NCBI GenBank assembly: GCA_038363925.1 | Contig: JAQQWL010000013.1 | Location: 496,001 to 560,000 of the forward strand | Source: Apiospora phragmitis | Lineage: Eukaryota > Ascomycota > Sordariomycetes > Amphisphaeriales > Apiosporaceae | Direction of reading: 5' to 3' | Length of the DNA stretch: 64,000 nucleotides | Shown here: positions 36,111 to 48,062 of the stretch, one piece after another | Layout: the number at the start of each line of letters is the position of its first letter | Position numbering within the stretch: position 1 is the stretch's first letter | The notes under the pieces: generated by a model | What the model saw: only the letters and a program-made list of their open reading frames with translations | Database searches by the model: none | What the model was told of the DNA's origin: nothing | Made by a program: the position numbers and the translations under genes

Positions 36111-38880
36111 GTTATTTATTAATTAAACCTTTTTTTAATATATTTTATTAAAGTTAACTTATTTTTTAATTAATTTTAAAATTATTTACTCATAATTAAA
36201 ATATTTTTAAAATTATATCGTATCTTATAACGTCCGTAATGTTATATATAATTCGTTTATAACGTTTTTTAATATTAATTAAAAAGTTTGCGATTTTCTT
36301 CCGTATTTCTTTATCGTCGTATATTATAAATCCTTTATTAACGGTTTTAAATCGGTATAAAGCGTTTTTTTCTTATTATTCGAATTTAAGGCAATTAACG
36401 ATTCGTAGTGAAATATAATTTTTTTATACTCCGCTATCGAGTAGCGTTTTAATATAAACTCTTTTTATACTTATTATTAATATAATATACTTATGGATAA
36501 CTCGATTATCTATTATTTAGTATAAGGACCTATCTTGGTCCGCTTATTATCGTCCTTCTATAATAGGCGGCGTCTATTTCTCAGATGTTACCCTTATAGG
36601 TAGGTAATGATCTCTTACGATCGATCCTCGTATCGTCGCTATCGTTTTTTCCGTTCTCTAAGAAGCGTTTTTTAATATATTAATAAGGGTGTTTTTATAC
36701 TCTTCCCTATACGAAATATTATCCTTAATACTTAAGATTCGAATTTTTCAGGTAATTCGAAGGTTTATTAAGTTCGCAATAATTCGTAAACGTTTTATAA
36801 ATTTTTTAATATATTAAAAAGGTTCTTTTATTAAGTATATATTTATACGTCCTAAAAGCGTTAAACGCTTTTTTTTAAACGTTTATAAGCTCGCGATTTT
36901 TTTTAAGCGTATTTAAAATATTAATCCTCGAAATATTCCCTTTAATTTTATTTTTTTAAATAATATTATTATAATTATTATAAATCTTTTTATATTAATA
37001 AATACGCGCGTTATCCGTCAGGGATCGATATTTAAATTTTTTTAATAATATAGTTTAGGTATAATTACGTAATAAGTTATTTATTAATCTTTCGAGGAAA
37101 CTATTCGTATTTAAATTTCTTTATAAAATATTTTATATAAGCGTTATATACGTATAAAATTTATAAAAACGTGAAATATCTTTTATATATAAAAAAGATT
37201 CGTAGGTCGTCCTTTACAGCGTAATTACTGTAAATTTTTTAATTAAACCCGGCCGTAATAAATATTTAGCATAAATATTTTAAATCGGGGTAAAGAACGT
37301 TAGGGGTAATTAATTATCCCTCGGTCTTTAAGTTTTTAAACTTAATAATCTCGTATATTAATTCGTTTATAAATATACTTATTAAGTATTCGTAATTTAG
37401 AAATTATTTTAATTAGCTCGTAATATTATTTATTAAATCGCTATCCCTATTATAAGGGGGGGGTTATTCTTTTTATATTATCACGATACTTCGGCTATGG
37501 TTTTTTTTATTTTCTAGGGCTTTAAAGAATTATCCGGTATTTTCTTTATTTATTAAATAAGAAGTATACTTATCGTTATAATAAGCTATTTAAAATAAAT
37601 TACTGTATTTAATAATAACGTTACTATTTTTAATAATTATTATAAAGGTATTTTTTATTTTAATAATATTAACGTATCGTTTTTCTAGAATTTATTAGAA
37701 GTTTTTTTTTAATACTTAATATTTTTAAATATAATATCCTAGTTTTTAATAATTATAATAAATACCGCGTAATTTCTTATTTTATTTATTATATTTAATA
37801 ATATCGAGGTTTATAAGTTTATTATAATAACTATATACCGTAATATTTTTAAACGGTATATAATTATATTATCGTAATTGCTCCGTATTAGTTTAGGTTT
37901 AATTAATTTACTGCTAGGGTCCGCTTTATTTTTCGCGGCGTTATTTATATATACGAATATCGATTTTAATAATAAGCTTTATATATAAAAAAAAATTATT
38001 AAGGATATTAAGCTGGCTAAATTTATTTTTAATATTATCTTTTAATTTTCAATAATATATTATAATTTTCGTAATTTCGGTATAATTTAATCGAGTTATA
38101 ATACGCCGGAACTCGGCTATATAAAAAGCGGCTAATCTTTTTTATTTAAAGGTTTCGAGTTCCTTCTCCGCCCGTCGCTTTTTGTTAAAATCCTGGAAAA
38201 GTGACTTAAAAGTTTATTCGAAGCCGTTATAACTTTTAAAAATATATTATACCTCTATACGGTATAGTTTAATTTATTAATTATTTTTTATAAGTTCGTT
38301 TAAATAAGGTTCGAATTAAGCGAATACCTTATTTTTAAAAAACGAGGCGGCGTGAATAACTTATTAAGTAACGTTTTAGAACGTCTTTTTATAAAACCGT
38401 TAATAAGCTTTAATTTAAATAAAGAATTTTTAAAGGTTTTTACTTATTCCGTTAAAAAAGGTTAGCGTATTAATCTTTATACCTTTTTTTAATATAATAA
38501 GGGTTTAAATAATAATAATAGTTATATAAAAGAAATATACCTTTTTATATAACTTATTAATATTATAAAGTGTTTATTTTAAAATACCTTTAATTAAGAG
38601 CTCGTTACGCTTTTTTTTAAATTTAATATAATAATATTAATAATTAGCGCTTTTTTACTCGAGTTTTTTAATTCGTTTAACTAACGTTTATTATATAAGT
38701 TTATTATTATTATTATCGCTATCAATATTTATAATAGGGTCCCATTAGGAAGTATTAAGGGTGGTAATAAGAGTCTTTCCTTGCCGGACGGTGTTATTAA
38801 GGCTAAGTATAAATATAATTCTTATAATATTATTATTTAAAGGTTTAAATAATAATTCGTAAGAATAAGAGTAATTAAAA
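36111..38880 (-). pseudogene. gag/5' region relic of element Y
   Basis: Upstream of RT in element sense and therefore expected to hold gag and protease. It aligns with 40320-43075 of element X and, for the part 36113-37490, with the fragment at 43689-45085. No nucleocapsid zinc knuckle could be confirmed through the RIP damage. Confidence 0.6.
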
Positions 38881-39540
38881 TATCACGAATATTATTTAAG
38901 TTTTAAAAAAAACTTAATAAAATATATTAAAGTTTATATTAATAATATAAAAAAATATTTAAACGTATAATAAAAATCGCTTTTATTAATATAATAAGTA
39001 ATAATTTATAAAAACAAAAGTAATTAAAATATATAAGTTTAGAAATATTTATAATAATTTTATTAAAGTTATTTATTTTATTAATAAATTAAAATTAATA
39101 TTTAAATTAATTATTAAAATAAAAAATATTTATCGTTATATATTTAATCTCTTTTTTTATTAATTCGTTAAATTATCCGCTAGCTTATAATAATCCCGTC
39201 ATTAGCTCACGGCGATCCATCTTTTAAATCACGGTGATCCATTTTAATGGCTTATTTAGGGGCGTTATGATCCGTCGCTCTTAACTTATTTATTAAAGCG
39301 GTAGTCTAGTCGCTCCTCGTCCCGCGGCTCTTTTTTAACTATTTTCTTAGGTCGGGTCTATTTTTTCGCTATTTAGAATATTTTCGTAATTATATTTACC
39401 CGTTTTTATAGTATAAAAGAGTTTATATTAATATAATTAATAGTGCGGTCGGTAGTTATAACGTTATAGCCTAGTCAGGGTATAATAGTTCCGTTCTAGC
39501 GAGTAGGGTCTTGGCCGTATGATTAGGTTAAGTTATAATA
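38881..39540 (-). repeat. LTR L3 (5' LTR of element Y)
   Basis: 660 bp. Begins TATCACGAATATTATTTAAG, ends AGTTATAATA, followed by the GTTAA target duplication. Shares the Y-type variant with L2 but lacks the 23-bp segment that L2 has. Confidence 0.85.
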
Positions 39541-39545
39541 GTTAA
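39541..39545. repeat. Target-site duplication, right copy (GTTAA)
   Basis: Directly follows the end of L3 and repeats the five bases before L2 (31804-31808), marking where element Y entered element X. Confidence 0.85.
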
Positions 39546-42500
39546 TTAATAAGTTAATGTTTTATAACTTTTAAAATATTAGCTTTATATATTCTTAGTA
39601 TTATTTATTATTTTCGGAATAAATAAAGATATTATCGAAATATATTATAATAAACTTATTAAAATATTTTTATAAGATATAATTAATTATAGATTAAAAG
39701 TTAATTAGTACGTTAATTAAGTTAAACGGTATAGCTTAATATTTAAAACAACCGTACTTAATTTAAAACGCGGTTGTTTATTTTTTTATTTTTTTATTCG
39801 GATTAAGTTATATATATTAAAGAGGTCGAATATTATAAAGATTTTAATATATAATAGTTTATTTCATAAATCGCTAATTAAAAATAAGGGGTATTAGTTC
39901 TTAATAATAATTTCGTTAAGTTTTTAATAATCGATATATATATATTATTTAGGTTTCCCGTCCTTGTTTTTTTTTAAAACGAAGAGAATAGGGAAGCTTA
40001 TTAATAATATAAATGGTCGGATAATTCTTTTTTTCGAAATTTTCTATAATATATTTTTTTAAAGCTTGTTCATATTCTTGGTTAAATTTATATATAAATA
40101 TAAATAAAAGTTCTTTTTTATTTTTAAAGGGTATCTTATAATCTTATTATATATAAAGCGGTAAGCTTATTTTTAGTTTTTTATTAAAAAATATTTCGAA
40201 ATGCCGATACTCTTTTAATATAATCGTTATAATATTTAGTTTAAGCTTTTTAATAATAATATATACTTTAAAGATTTTAAATTTATTAGGAGGTCGCTTT
40301 TTAAACCGTTATTTATTAATTAAACCTCTTTTTAATATATTTTATTAAAATTAACTTATTTTTTAATTAATTTTAAAATTATTTACCTATAATTAAGATA
40401 TTTTTAAAATTATATTATATTTTATAACGTCCGTAATATTACACATAATTCGTTTATAACGTTTTTTAATATTAATTAAAAAGTTCGCGATTTTCTTTTA
40501 TACCTCTTTATTATTATAAGTTATAAATTCTTTATTAATAGTTTTAAATCAGTATAAAGCGTTTTTCTCTTATTATTCGAATTTAAAGTAATTAATAATT
40601 CGTAATAAAATATAATTTATTTATATTTTATTATTAAGTAATGTTTTAATATAAACTCTTTTTATATTTATTATTAATATAATATATTTATAAATAACTC
40701 GATTATCCATTATTTAATATAAGAACTTATTTTAATCCGCTTATTATTATTTTTTTATAATAAGTGGCGTCCGCTTTCCGAACGCTGTTCCTATAAGTAA
40801 TTAATAATTTCTTATGATTGATCCTCGTATTATTATTATTACTTTTTTCGTTCTTTATAAAACGTTTTTTAATATATTAATAGGGGTGTTTTTATACTTT
40901 CCTCTGTATAAAATATTTTTTTTAATACTTAAAATCCGGGTTTTTTAGGTAATTCGAAAATTTATTAAATTTACGGTAATTTATAAACGCTTTATAAATT
41001 CTTTAATATATTAAAAGGGTTTTTTTATTAAGTATATATTTATACGTTTTAAAAGCGTTAAACGCTTTCTTTTAAACGTTTATAAGCTTACGATTTTTTT
41101 AAGCGTATTTAAGGTATAAGTTTTCGAAACACTCTTTTTAATCTCGTTTTTTTAAGTAATATTATTATAGTTACCGTGGGTTTTTTTATATTAATAAGTA
41201 TACGTATCGTTTATTAAAGGTTAATATTCGGATTTTTTAATAGTATAGTCCGGGTATAGTTATATAATAGGTTGTTTATTAATCCTTTAAGGAAATTATT
41301 CGTACTCGAGTTTTTTCGCGAAGTGTTTTATATAAACGTTATATATATATAAAATTTATAAGAGCGTAAAATATTTTTCGTACGTAAAAGAAATTTATAA
41401 GTTATTTTTTATAGCGTAATTACCGTGGATTTTTTAATTAAACCCGGCTATAATAAGTATTTAGCGTAGATATTTAAAGTCGGGGTAAAGAATATTAAAA
41501 ATAATTAATTATTTATTAATTTTTAAATTTTTAAACTTAACGATCTCGTATATTAATTCGTTTATAGGTATATTTATTAAGCGTTTATAGTTTATAGGTT
41601 GTTTTAATTAATTCGTAATATCGTTTATTAAATCGCTATTTTTATTATGAAGGGGGGGTCGTTTTCTTTATATTATTACGATATTTCGGTTATGGTTCTT
41701 TTTGTTTCCCGGGGTTTTAAGGAATTATTCGGTACTTTTTTTATTTATTAAATAAGAGGTATATTTATTATTATAATAAGCTATTTAAAATAAGTTACCG
41801 TACTTAATAATAATATTATTATTTTTAATAATTATTATAAAGGTATTTTTTATTTTAATAACGTTAATATATTATTCGTTAAAAATTTGTTAAAAGTTTT
41901 TTTTTAATGTTCGATATTTTCGAACGTAATGTTTTAATTTTTAATAATTATAATAAATATCGCGTAACTTTTTATTTTATTTATTATATTTAATAACGTT
42001 AAAGTTTATAAGTTTATTATAGTAATTATACGCCGTAATATTTTTAAGCGGTATATAATTATATTAATGTAATCGTCTCGTGTTAGTTTAAGTTTGACTA
42101 GTTTATTATTAAAGTCCGCCTTATTTTTTATAGCATTGTTTATATATACGGGTATTAATTTTAATAATAAGTTTTATATACGAAAAAAAGTTATTAAGGG
42201 TGTTAAGCCGGCTAAATTTATTTTTAATATTGTTTTTTAATCCTTAATAATATATTATAATTTTTATAGCTTTGGTATAGTTTAGTTAAGTTATAATATA
42301 TTGGAACTCGGCCGTGTAAAAAACGATTAATCCTTTTTATTTAAAGGTTTTAAGTTCCTTTTCCGCTTATTGCTTTTTGTTAAAGTTTTAAAAGAGTGAT
42401 TTAAAGGCTTGTTCGAAGCTGTTATAATTTTTGAAAATATGTTATACTTCTGTGCGGTATAGCTTAATTTATTAATTATTTTTTATAAGCTCGTTTAAGT

Positions 42501-43075
42501 AAGGTTTAAATTAAGCGAGTATTTTATTTTTAAAAAACGAGGCGGCGTGGATAATTTGTTAAGTAGTGTTTTAAAACGTTTTTTTATAAAACCGTTAATA
42601 GGTTTTAATTTAAATAAAAAAAACTTTAGAAGTTTCCGCTTATTTTATTAAAAAGGGTTAATATATTAATTTTTATACTTTTTTTTAATATAATAAGGGT
42701 TTAAATAATATTAATAGTTATATAAAAGAGGCGTACTTTTTCGCGTAGTTTATTAATATTATAGGGTATTTATTTTAAAATATTTTTAATTAAGAGTTTA
42801 TTACGTTTTTTTTAAGTTTAACGTAGTAATATTAATAATTAACGCTCTTTTATTCGAGTTTTTTAATTCGTTTAATTAGTGTTTATTAAGTAGGCCCGTT
42901 ATTATTATTATTATTATCGACGTTTATAATAAGGTCCTATTAAAAGGTATTAAGGGTAACGGCAGGAGTCTTTCTTTGTCGGACGGTGTTATTAAGGCTA
43001 GGCGTAGATATATTTTTTATAATATTATTATTTAAAAGTTTAAGTAATAATTCGTAAAAATAAAAGTAATTAAAA
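39541..43075 (-). pseudogene. gag and RT half of element X (RIPed relic)
   Basis: Continuation of element X on the right of the nested insertion, aligning along its length with 35375-38880 of Y. It contains the RT relic near 39560-39800 on the minus strand. Non-coding now. Confidence 0.75.
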
Positions 43076-43688
43076 TATAACGAATATTATTTAAGTTTTA
43101 AAAAAAACTTAATAAAACGTATTAAGGTTTATATTAATAATATAAAAAAATATTTAAACGTATAATAAAAATCGCTTTTATTAATATAATAAGTAATAAT
43201 TTATAAATATAAAAGTAATTAAAATATATAGGTTTAAAAATATTTATAATAATTTCGTTAAAATTATTTATTTTATTAATAAATTAAAATTAATATTTAA
43301 ATTAATTATTAAAATAAAGAATATTTATTATTATATATTTAATTTCTTCCTTTATTAATTTATTAAATTACTTAGTTTACCTTCGTATTTTAATAATTTG
43401 AGTAATCCCTTTATTAATTAAATTATTAACTCATTTCGCCGTTCCCGGTAATCCCCGTGATCTATTACGTAACGTTATCTTTACTACTTTTTTAGGCCGT
43501 ATCCAGCCTGTTGTTATTTAAGATATTATCGTTGTGATCGCCGTGCGTTTTTATAATATTAATACGTTTATATTAATATAATTGGCGGCGCGGTCGGTGG
43601 CCGTGATATTATACCCTGGGCAGGGTATTGTAAATCCGGCCCGGTGGTTTTATAGGTCTTGGCCGCATGATTAGGTTAGGTTGTAATA
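43076..43688 (-). repeat. LTR L4 (5' LTR of element X)
   Basis: 613 bp. Begins TATAACGAATATTATT, ends GGTTGTAATA. Shares the X-type variant with L1 but, like L3, lacks the 23-bp segment. Confidence 0.85.
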
Positions 43689-45085
43689 AAACCGTTATTT
43701 ATTAATTAAACCTTTTTTTAATATATCTTATTAAAGTTAGCCTATTTTCTAATTAATTTTAAAATTATTTACCCGTAATTAAGGTATCTTTAAAATTATA
43801 TCGTATCTTATAACGTCCGTAATATCACACGTGATTCGTTTATAGCGTCCTTTAATATCGATTAAAAAGTTCGCGACTTTCTTCCGTACTTCTTTATCGT
43901 TATAATTTATAAATCCTTTATCGACGGTTTTAAATCGGTATAGGGCGTTTTTCTCTTATTATTCGAGTTTAAAATAATTAACGATTTATAGTAAAATATA
44001 GTTTCCTTACGCTTCGCTATCGAGTAACGCTTTAATATAAACTCTTTTTACGTTTATTACTAATATAATATATTTATAAATAGCTCGATTATTTTTTATT
44101 TAATATAAGGACCTATTTTAATTCGCTTATTATCGTTCTTTAATAATAAGCGGCGTTTATTTTTCGAACGCTGTTTTTATAAATAATTAATACTTTTTTA
44201 CGATTAATCCTCGTATCGTCGTTATTATTCCTTTCGTTCTTTATAAGGCGTTTTTTAATATGCCGGTAAGAGTATTTCTATACTTCTCCCCGTACGAAAT
44301 ACTATCCCTAGTACTTAAGACTCGGGTTTTTCGAATGATTCGAAGGTTTATTAAGTTCGTAATAACTTATAAGCGTTTTATAAGTTTTTTAATATATTAA
44401 AGGGGTTTTTATATTAAGTATATACTTATATATTTTAAAAATGTTAAACGTTTTTTTTTAAACGTTTATAAGCTCGCGATTTTTTTTAAACGTATTTAAA
44501 GTATCGATTTTCGAAATACTCCCTTTAATCTCGTTTTCTTAAGTAATATTATTATAATTATTATAAATCTTTTTATATTAATAAATATACGCGCTATTTA
44601 TTAAGAATTAACGTTTAAATTTTCCCGATAATATAATTAAGGTATAATTACGTAATAGGTCGTTTATTAATCCTTCGAGGAAACTATTCGTATTCGAGTT
44701 TCTTCGTAAAGTATTTTATATAAGTATCGTGTACGTATAAAATCTATAAAAGCGTAAAATATCCTCCGTACGTAAAGGAAATTCGGGTATCGTCTTTTAC
44801 CGCATAATTACTGTAAATTCCTTAATTAAACCTAGCCGTAATAAGTACTTAGCGTAGGTGTTTTAAATCGGGTAAAGAATACTAAGGATAGTTAACCATC
44901 CTTCGGTCTTTAAGTCTTTAAACTTTACGATCTCATTTATTAGCTCCTTTATCGGTATACTAACCAAACGTTCGTAGTCTAGTAGTTACGCTAGTTGATT
45001 TATGGTGTTATCCGTAGAGTCGCTATCGTCGTCGTGTAGGAGGGGTTGCTCCCTTCGCAGTATCGCGACGCTCTGGTTAACAGAA
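43689..45085 (-). mobile_element. Fragment of a third gypsy element (gag-like part)
   Basis: Aligns with 36113-37490 of element Y but has no LTR of its own, and starts exactly at the end of L4. On the minus strand its right part reads as a nearly continuous protein segment (DYERLVSIPIKELINEIVKF) with only one stop in about 50 codons. This part is less RIP-damaged than X and Y. TG and CA dinucleotides reappear over the last 150 bases before the SRR1 gene. Confidence 0.7.
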
Positions 45086-45110
45086 ACCAATACTTATTTG
45101 CATTAACACC

Positions 45111-45875
45111 ATGCCTCACTCGACAATATTAGCTGACCAGCCACGATTGTATTGGGCAGAAAACAACACGAAGTACCCAAAAGGGATCTCAAGGCCACAA
45201 GCGGGAATCCAACGACTATACGATGAAGCAAAGCTCCGATATGATCAATCTAGCTGGTCATCTTCGATAGAAACACTGCTGAGCGTCAAGACTCGACCAA
45301 CTGTGACCAATATTGTGTCATTCGGACTAGGAAGTCTCCATGAGAGATCGAGGGACCAGCCGCGGCGTTTAAAGCAGCTGCCCATGTTACTAGGTGTAGC
45401 GGACTACCTGCGGTCGACGAGCACCCCCGAAATCACGATTTATGCGCAAGACCCTAGTTTCACAAAAGCAGACGAGGCGTTTCTCCGCCACTTGGGCGTT
45501 CAAGTGCTCTTGACTTCATCGCCGTCGGACCTGGGTGAAGCGGGGCGTGTCATCGACGAAAAGACCTTGGTATACAGCCCCTTTCTCACGATAGCGGCGT
45601 ACGAGCTCTTGCTGGGAACGTGCAACACGGGTCTGCTGGTTGGGGACGACTTCAATGCGTTACGCTCGAAATGGGAGAAGCGCATGGCTGAGCACAAGCA
45701 GGTGGAGCTGCTGATGAATTCGGGGATTTCTAAATATCAAAGATGCAGTATCGACGGTGATGGGTTCGGGGGGGGGGGGGTGAATGACAGGCATTTCCCA
45801 ATGGCTTTGTATTATGAACAAAGCCATAGTATAAAGAGACAGACAGGAACCCATAAACAAGCTAGTAGGAGTTAG
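45111..45875 (+). CDS. SRR1-like domain protein
   Basis: 254 residues, one exon, intact. The SRR1 domain is visible as TNIVSFGLGSL, then RLKQLPMLLGVADYL, ITIYAQDPSFTKADEAFLRHLG, EKTLVYSPFLT and GLLVGDDFNAL. Plant SRR1 affects clock and light signalling; yeast Ber1 is linked to microtubule stability and heme; the molecular activity is unknown. The ATG has good context (ACACCATGCC) but lies only about 25 bases from the RIPed fragment, so the promoter must lie within repeat-derived DNA, or an original 5' end was lost. A run of 13 G (45768-45780) near the 3' end encodes Gly residues and could hide a length error. Residues beyond MALYYE do not look conserved, so the true C terminus may differ. Confidence 0.8.
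   Translation: MPHSTILADQPRLYWAENNTKYPKGISRPQAGIQRLYDEAKLRYDQSSWSSSIETLLSVKTRPTVTNIVSFGLGSLHERSRDQPRRLKQLPMLLGVADYLRSTSTPEITIYAQDPSFTKADEAFLRHLGVQVLLTSSPSDLGEAGRVIDEKTLVYSPFLTIAAYELLLGTCNTGLLVGDDFNALRSKWEKRMAEHKQVELLMNSGISKYQRCSIDGDGFGGGGVNDRHFPMALYYEQSHSIKRQTGTHKQASRS
45768..45780 (+). repeat. Poly-G tract (13 G) in the SRR1-like gene
   Basis: Thirteen G near the 3' end of the coding region. A length error here would change the last 35 residues. Confidence 0.85.
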
Positions 45876-46308
45876 GTCGATCAAGATACTCGACCAAGGG
45901 ACGAAACACCTCGTGCTAGATTATAGATATAAAGCAGGGAGACATGATAGATGGTAATTATTTAGTGTTAGACTGCATTATTAGACATTAATTATCAATG
46001 GAGAGAGAGGGGAGAGAAAATGTAAAGGCAGCAAGTAATATTGCAGACTGTATTGAGTATAATTATCACCTAATCTACTTTTCCGAATGACACGTATTAT
46101 CGAGCTTGCCACGCGCACTCAACCCCCCGAGAAACAAACGAATGCACTGCTCAACTATTTCCTCACCTGGTGAAACATGGTAAACAACGCTTTGCAACGC
46201 ATGAACTGACCTTCAGAGCCTCCTTGGGCAAAGAGGCCAGGGACACAGGGGTACTCGAAAATGACAGTCGGCTTCCTGGTTATCTGAAGGTGGCATAGCA
46301 TCCAGGAT
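45876..46308. other. Intergenic, no gene seen
   Basis: 3' flanks of two convergent genes (SRR1-like, plus; small membrane protein, minus). AT-rich, ordinary composition, no coding evidence. Confidence 0.5.
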
Positions 46309-46707
46309 TTAAGCTGCAACTGGTTGGACTGCAGCGGATCGGGCTGCCGCAGCCTGAAGCTCTTGAAGCTCTATAGGCTGGGCTTGGTGATTCTGTCGTC
46401 GACGACGGCTTGTACGATCACTTACGAGGCAGCCCCACACAAAAAACAGACAAACTATCGCGACCACCAGCGCAATGAAACAAACCAAAATGATGGTGGC
46501 GGCCTTGTAGTTGTAAAGCTGATTACATGAGCAGGTGTTGCTGTCGGGACCGTTATCATCGCCTCCGGCACCGCCTCCACCACCCTTGCCGGGCTTGCCT
46601 CCGCTTCCGCCTTTATGAATCTGGTCAATGGCAGCGGATACAACGTCCGAGCCAGCCCCGAAGGTCACTGGGTACACCACATATGGAACAGGTTGAGGTT
46701 GTGCCAT
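46309..46707 (-). CDS. Small single-pass membrane protein, Gly-rich, unknown
   Basis: 132 residues in one exon. The N terminus is Pro/Gln-rich (AQPQPVPYVVYPV), followed by a Gly/Lys tract (GGSGGKPGKGGGGGAGG), a short Cys pair (CSCN), one strong membrane segment (AATIILVCFIALVVAIVCLFFVWGCLV), then a basic stretch (TSRRRRQ) and an Ala-rich tail. Positive-inside charge suggests the C terminus is cytosolic. No signal peptide. No family recognised; the organised layout supports a real gene rather than chance. Confidence 0.6.
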   Translation of the reverse strand: MAQPQPVPYVVYPVTFGAGSDVVSAAIDQIHKGGSGGKPGKGGGGGAGGDDNGPDSNTCSCNQLYNYKAATIILVCFIALVVAIVCLFFVWGCLVSDRTSRRRRQNHQAQPIELQELQAAAARSAAVQPVAA

Positions 46708-47865
46708 TTTAGTTGGTAGGTCTGGTTATCCGTGAGTTGATGTCGATGAATAAGCAAAGCGTAGTACTTGAATATGAGTGGAAAGCATCAATTCTGGACA
46801 GACGATGTAATGTGTACGTATATATACTAGCTCCCAAGATCCCTAACATCGCTATTGTGTTTAGAAACCAATTGATTGTTGCATTAATGACAATGTTGTT
46901 GTGATATCAATAACGTGGTTTTGTCGTCTTTGTCCATTGCTTCCTCTGGGGATCTGACAAGGACTTTGTTTACAGCACGATAGGTGGCGTCTCAACAAAG
47001 CCCATTGTCGTCCCACGAGGAAACGAGATAACGAGTACTGGAGGGCTGCGAGAAATACCTTATGTTCTATTCCGGAGGCGAGGTTTGACTATATTTCCAC
47101 CCCGGCATCAGTCAGGTATCCATCAAAGACACGTCGCCTTTCCTCGGGTACTTGAACCATGGTGTTCATTCACGGCTACTAAATAGCAGCTGGGCGAGCA
47201 TCATCAGGCGGCTGCTTGCTGTCTTCGCAAGAAAGGTGTAGGATAAGTCGGTACTGGCTACGGTAGATACTTACGTATGATCCAATGATACCAATGATGC
47301 TAATGATCCAGGAGTTGTGATGTTCCCTTTCGCATACCTCTGCTAATGGTACGTATGTGTGTGTATGTAAATAACGTCGCGAAAAGAATGACTGCTAAAG
47401 AGCCCAATATTACCTACATCTTAGATGCTGTACACAGACACCTTTCTTCTAGTTTGCTTGTTGCCATCAAGCCGAGGCATGAGAATGGGAACCCTTAGCC
47501 TACACACAAGAAAGCCAAGACTTACCGAGGCAATGCCAGACGCTATATACGTACGAAACAGAAGACAATCAATAAAAGTAAGGTTCCTTTTTCTTCTCTT
47601 CCATAGTGGTGGTACAGTGAACGGTTGGTGGACGAGGGGTGGCAGAGAGGAGTTGAAGATTAAAAGCTGCTAGAGTCCCTTCTGGACGACTAACCTTAAC
47701 CGTTTGGACAACCCACCACCCACCACTGGATTGGCTGGCCACAGCTCACTCCATCTCCAGTCGCATCCATTTTCAACCATTTTCCTTCATACCTACTTAC
47801 TTCTCAAGTACGGATGTAGATTGATTGGAAAGGAAAAGAACACATGCCTTGCCATCTGTTCCCGA

Positions 47866-47891
47866 CATTACATTGCATTACATTACATTGG
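47866..47891. repeat. ACATTACATTG-type microsatellite
   Basis: Four to five units of (R)CATTA in tandem (CATTACATTGCATTACATTACATTGG region). Confidence 0.7.
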
Positions 47892-48062
47892 TCTCACTTC
47901 AATCAGCCACGGACTGATTGATTGACGGACTCATCGCATCCTACCGCATTGCATCACATCGCTTTGTCCTCAATCTCATTAATTGGATTGTAAGGCCCCA
48001 ACGTGGTTTAGGGTCGCTAGGTACCGTGCCGAAGCGCGTCTAGAGTTGTCGCATCCGCATTT

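Larger units (their letters stand above)
31809..39540 (-). mobile_element. Inner Ty3/gypsy LTR retrotransposon Y, nested in X, RIPed
   Basis: 7,732 bp with LTRs 31809-32491 and 38881-39540 and a 5-bp GTTAA target duplication inside the body of X. Minus orientation. From high to low coordinates: 5' LTR, gag-like region, reverse transcriptase, RNase H connection, integrase, probable chromodomain, a purine-rich tract (AAAAAAAGAGGA in element sense) and the 3' LTR. That pol order (RT and RNase H before integrase) is the Ty3/gypsy order. RIP has put stops in every frame, so it cannot encode proteins. Confidence 0.9.
28300..43688 (-). mobile_element. Outer Ty3/gypsy LTR retrotransposon X, split by a nested element, RIPed
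   Basis: X consists of 28300-31808 and 39541-43688, about 7.65 kb in total, the same size as the inner element. Its two LTRs (28300-28935 and 43076-43688) share a sequence variant (ACTCAYTTCGCCGTTCCCGG and GATCTATTACGTAACGTTAT) absent from the inner element's LTRs, so they pair with each other. LTR ends read TATAA...TAATA, as expected when TG...CA termini are RIPed. Orientation is minus: the pol relics read on the minus strand, and a purine-rich tract borders the left LTR. The 5 bases outside the two LTRs do not match (CGTAT and AAACC), so the outer flanks were rearranged or X landed in another repeat. All coding capacity is destroyed. Confidence 0.85.
28143..45090. other. RIP-mutated AT-rich repeat island
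   Basis: About 17 kb of very AT-rich sequence in which CA and TG dinucleotides are strikingly rare, TA is in excess, and CG is still common. That pattern is expected from repeat-induced point mutation, which turns CpA into TpA on either strand. There is no open reading frame of even 60 codons on either strand, because ATG loses its TG and CAA/CAG/TGG become stops. Repeated blocks inside explain why it was targeted. The composition change is abrupt on the left (28,140) and gradual over the last 150 bases on the right. Such islands are usually heterochromatic. Confidence 0.95.

Noticed and set aside
28300..45085. Interpretation of the island as a tandem array of one repeat
   Set aside because: LTR variants pair first with fourth and second with third, and a target duplication flanks the inner copy, so nesting explains the order better.
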